This document shows, piece after piece, positions 6,550-7,694 of a stretch of 7,694 nt of DNA. The DNA comes from an uncultured Eubacteriales bacterium. Its GTDB lineage: Bacteria; Bacillota; Clostridia; Oscillospirales; Acutalibacteraceae. The position numbers and the translations under genes were made by a program. The DNA lies in NCBI GenBank assembly GCA_900320235.1, contig ONRO01000319.1, positions 1 through 7,694 on the forward strand, in the 5' to 3' direction. Numbering within the stretch: the stretch's first letter is position 1; every line of letters begins with the position of its first letter. The notes beneath the pieces are model-generated. The model was given only the letters and a program-made list of their open reading frames with translations. It was not told the DNA's origin and did no database searches.

Positions 6550-6601
6550 TCTCCGCAGTTTTATATAAGCCGCAACTGCCGTAAACCGGCAGTGCGGAGA
6601 T
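6549..6601 (+). promoter_or_regulatory. Nested inverted repeats masking the accD ribosome binding site
   Basis: ATCTCCGCA (6549-6557) and TGCGGAGAT (6593-6601) are perfect 9-base complements, and the second arm contains GGAG (6596-6599), the likely accD ribosome binding site. Inside them CTGCCG (6576-6581) and CGGCAG (6587-6592) form a hairpin with loop TAAAC that abuts the outer stem. A third pairing, GCAGTT (6555-6560) with AACTGC (6574-6579), is also perfect and excludes both of the others. The first outer arm begins at the last base of the accC stop codon (6547-6549), so a ribosome finishing accC would cover it and expose the accD site. No T-tract follows, so this is not a terminator. The structures are plain in the sequence; the regulatory role is inferred. 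Confidence 0.6.
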
Positions 6602-6604
6602 TGG

Positions 6605-7534
6605 TTGGGTGAAGCATTGAATACTGCAGATTTTTTTAATTTTTTAAAGCCGAAAAACGAGCTTGAAAATCAGGGCGAATCGGTTGAAAATCATCCATAT
6701 ATCCCAAATGAACTCTGGGTGAAATGCCCTGTATGTAAAAATCCTGTTTTGTCGGCTGACCTGAGCGAAAACCTTAAGGTCTGTCCGAATTGCTCATACC
6801 ATTTCAGGATAGGCGCAAGACAGCGTATTGAGATAACTGTTGATAAAGGCAGCTTCGAGGAATTTGACGCTGATATGATGTCAACAAATATTATAGATTT
6901 CCCCGATTATTCGAGAAAGCTGAAAAATGCTAAGCTCAACAGCGGAGAAAACGAATCTGTAATAACAGGCAAGGCAAGAATATCCGGCTGTGAAGCTGTG
7001 ATCGCTGTAATGAACTCTCAGTTTATGATGGGCTCGATGGGTACGGTCACAGGTGAAAAGGTTACAAGAGCATTTGAATATGCTACTGAAAAATCTCTGC
7101 CTGTTATCGTGTTTACCGTTTCAGGCGGAGCCAGAATGCAGGAGGGTATCCTCTCTCTGATGCAGATGGCAAAAACCAGCGGTGCAGTAAAAAGACACAG
7201 CGATGCCGGACTGCTCTATATAACTGTACTTACCGACCCGACAACGGGCGGCGTTACAGCAAGCTTTGCTATGGAAGGAGATATCATCCTTTCAGAACCA
7301 AAGGCCCTTATCGCCTTCGCAGGCCCGAGAGTAATCGAACAGACAATAAGACAGAAACTGCCGAAGGATTTCCAGTCCGCAGAATTCCTCGTTGAAAAGG
7401 GCTTCGTGGACAGGGTCGTTCCGAGAAAAGAAATGAAGGAAATGCTTGCAAAACTGCTGATCCTTCACGGAAGTGTTCCGGTTGTGCAGGAAAATGATGA
7501 AACAGAAAGCGAAAAGGAGGGCGATGAACAGTGA
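6605..7534 (+). CDS. accD: Acetyl-CoA carboxyltransferase subunit beta (AccD)
   Basis: AccD and AccA together move the carboxyl group from biotin-AccB to acetyl-CoA, making malonyl-CoA. The protein has an N-terminal four-cysteine zinc ribbon (Cys41, Cys44, Cys60, Cys63; spacing CX2C-X15-CX2C) and a crotonase-fold carboxyltransferase domain with SGGARMQEG (173-181), [14 protein letters not shown] (213-226) and [11 protein letters not shown] (237-247). The C-terminal tail from about 296 is acidic. The frame has no ATG or GTG upstream of the conserved region; TTG at 6605 with GGAG five bases before it is the best start, TTG at 6617 the alternative. The preceding 53-base inverted-repeat structure can hide this ribosome binding site. 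The last four bases overlap the accA start. Function is secure, the start less so. Confidence 0.94.
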   Translation: MGEALNTADFFNFLKPKNELENQGESVENHPYIPNELWVKCPVCKNPVLSADLSENLKVCPNCSYHFRIGARQRIEITVDKGSFEEFDADMMSTNIIDFPDYSRKLKNAKLNSGENESVITGKARISGCEAVIAVMNSQFMMGSMGTVTGEKVTRAFEYATEKSLPVIVFTVSGGARMQEGILSLMQMAKTSGAVKRHSDAGLLYITVLTDPTTGGVTASFAMEGDIILSEPKALIAFAGPRVIEQTIRQKLPKDFQSAEFLVEKGFVDRVVPRKEMKEMLAKLLILHGSVPVVQENDETESEKEGDEQ

Positions 7535-7694
7535 GCGCATTTGACAGCGTTACAGCGGCAAGAGCTAACGATCGCCCGACTGCGGTCGATTATATTACAA
7601 GAATATTCGGCGACAGCTTTATTGAATTCCACGGCGACAGAAGATATGCTGACGATAAGGCAGTTATCGCAGGTATCGCAGAACTCGGCGGAAG
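7531..7694 (+). CDS. accA: Acetyl-CoA carboxyltransferase subunit alpha (AccA), 5' part only
   Basis: This is the first 54 codons of the partner of AccD, running off the right edge of the window. The translation includes [12 protein letters not shown] (15-26) followed by [20 protein letters not shown] (30-49), matching the start of the AccA carboxyltransferase core. The start is GTG at 7531, inside the four-base GTGA overlap with the accD stop, and an AAAAGGAGG ribosome binding site at 7512-7520 lies ten bases upstream. The overlap suggests tight translational coupling, fitting the equal amounts of the two subunits in the complex. The family is about 320 residues in E. coli; this version starts only a little before the core, so the long N-terminal helical region seen in E. 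coli AccA appears shorter here. Confidence 0.9.
   Translation, partial: MSAFDSVTAARANDRPTAVDYITRIFGDSFIEFHGDRRYADDKAVIAGIAELGG

Noticed and set aside
6576..6601. accC-accD hairpin as an intrinsic terminator
   Set aside because: No T-tract follows the stem, and the downstream genes accD and accA belong to the same pathway with the same spacing logic.
1..7694. CRISPR array, tRNA, insertion sequence or phage attachment site
   Set aside because: No regularly spaced repeats, cloverleaf, transposase reading frame or terminal inverted repeats of that kind were seen; from 319 onward the window is tightly packed housekeeping genes.

Overview
The window holds most of a type II fatty-acid synthesis (FAS II) operon on the + strand, in the order fabH, fabD, fabG, fabF, accB, fabZ, accC, accD, accA. 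The last gene is cut off by the window edge. Gene order, strong GGAGG-type ribosome binding sites, moderate GC with frequent AGA, GCA and AAG codons, and the protein sequences all point to a Gram-positive clostridial bacterium. My best guess is Ruminococcus or a relative in the Oscillospiraceae; this is judged from sequence character, not from a database search.

Layout. Positions 1-318 contain no supported protein gene. They begin with a GC-rich, hairpin-forming block (about 8-108) that ends, read on the minus strand, in a GC stem followed by seven T's; this may be a small untranslated RNA or an interspersed element. Next come a near-consensus sigma-A promoter facing the operon (109-137), a weaker oppositely facing promoter candidate (158-187), short direct repeats (175-207), a perfect 7-3-7 dyad (216-232), and a sequence that could pair with the fabH ribosome binding site. 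From 319 to the end the window is almost entirely coding, with gaps of 5 to 57 bases and one 4-base overlap (accD/accA), and no visible internal terminator. It behaves as one transcript.

How the genes work together. AccB (biotin carrier), AccC (biotin carboxylase) and AccD plus AccA (carboxyltransferase) make malonyl-CoA. FabD moves the malonyl group to acyl carrier protein (ACP). FabH starts chains from an acyl-CoA and malonyl-ACP, FabF elongates them, FabG reduces the 3-keto group and FabZ dehydrates. Two pieces needed for a full cycle are not here: ACP itself and the enoyl-ACP reductase. They commonly sit between fabH and fabD in clostridial clusters, where this window has only a 56-base gap.

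The genes are ordinary housekeeping members of their families with intact active sites. The points of interest are regulatory: the structured 5' element with opposed promoters, the long leader, and a 53-base inverted-repeat region between accC and accD that places the accD ribosome binding site in a stem whose other arm starts at the accC stop codon, a good candidate for translational coupling. Three of the four carboxylase genes (accC, accD, accA) appear to start at TTG or GTG.
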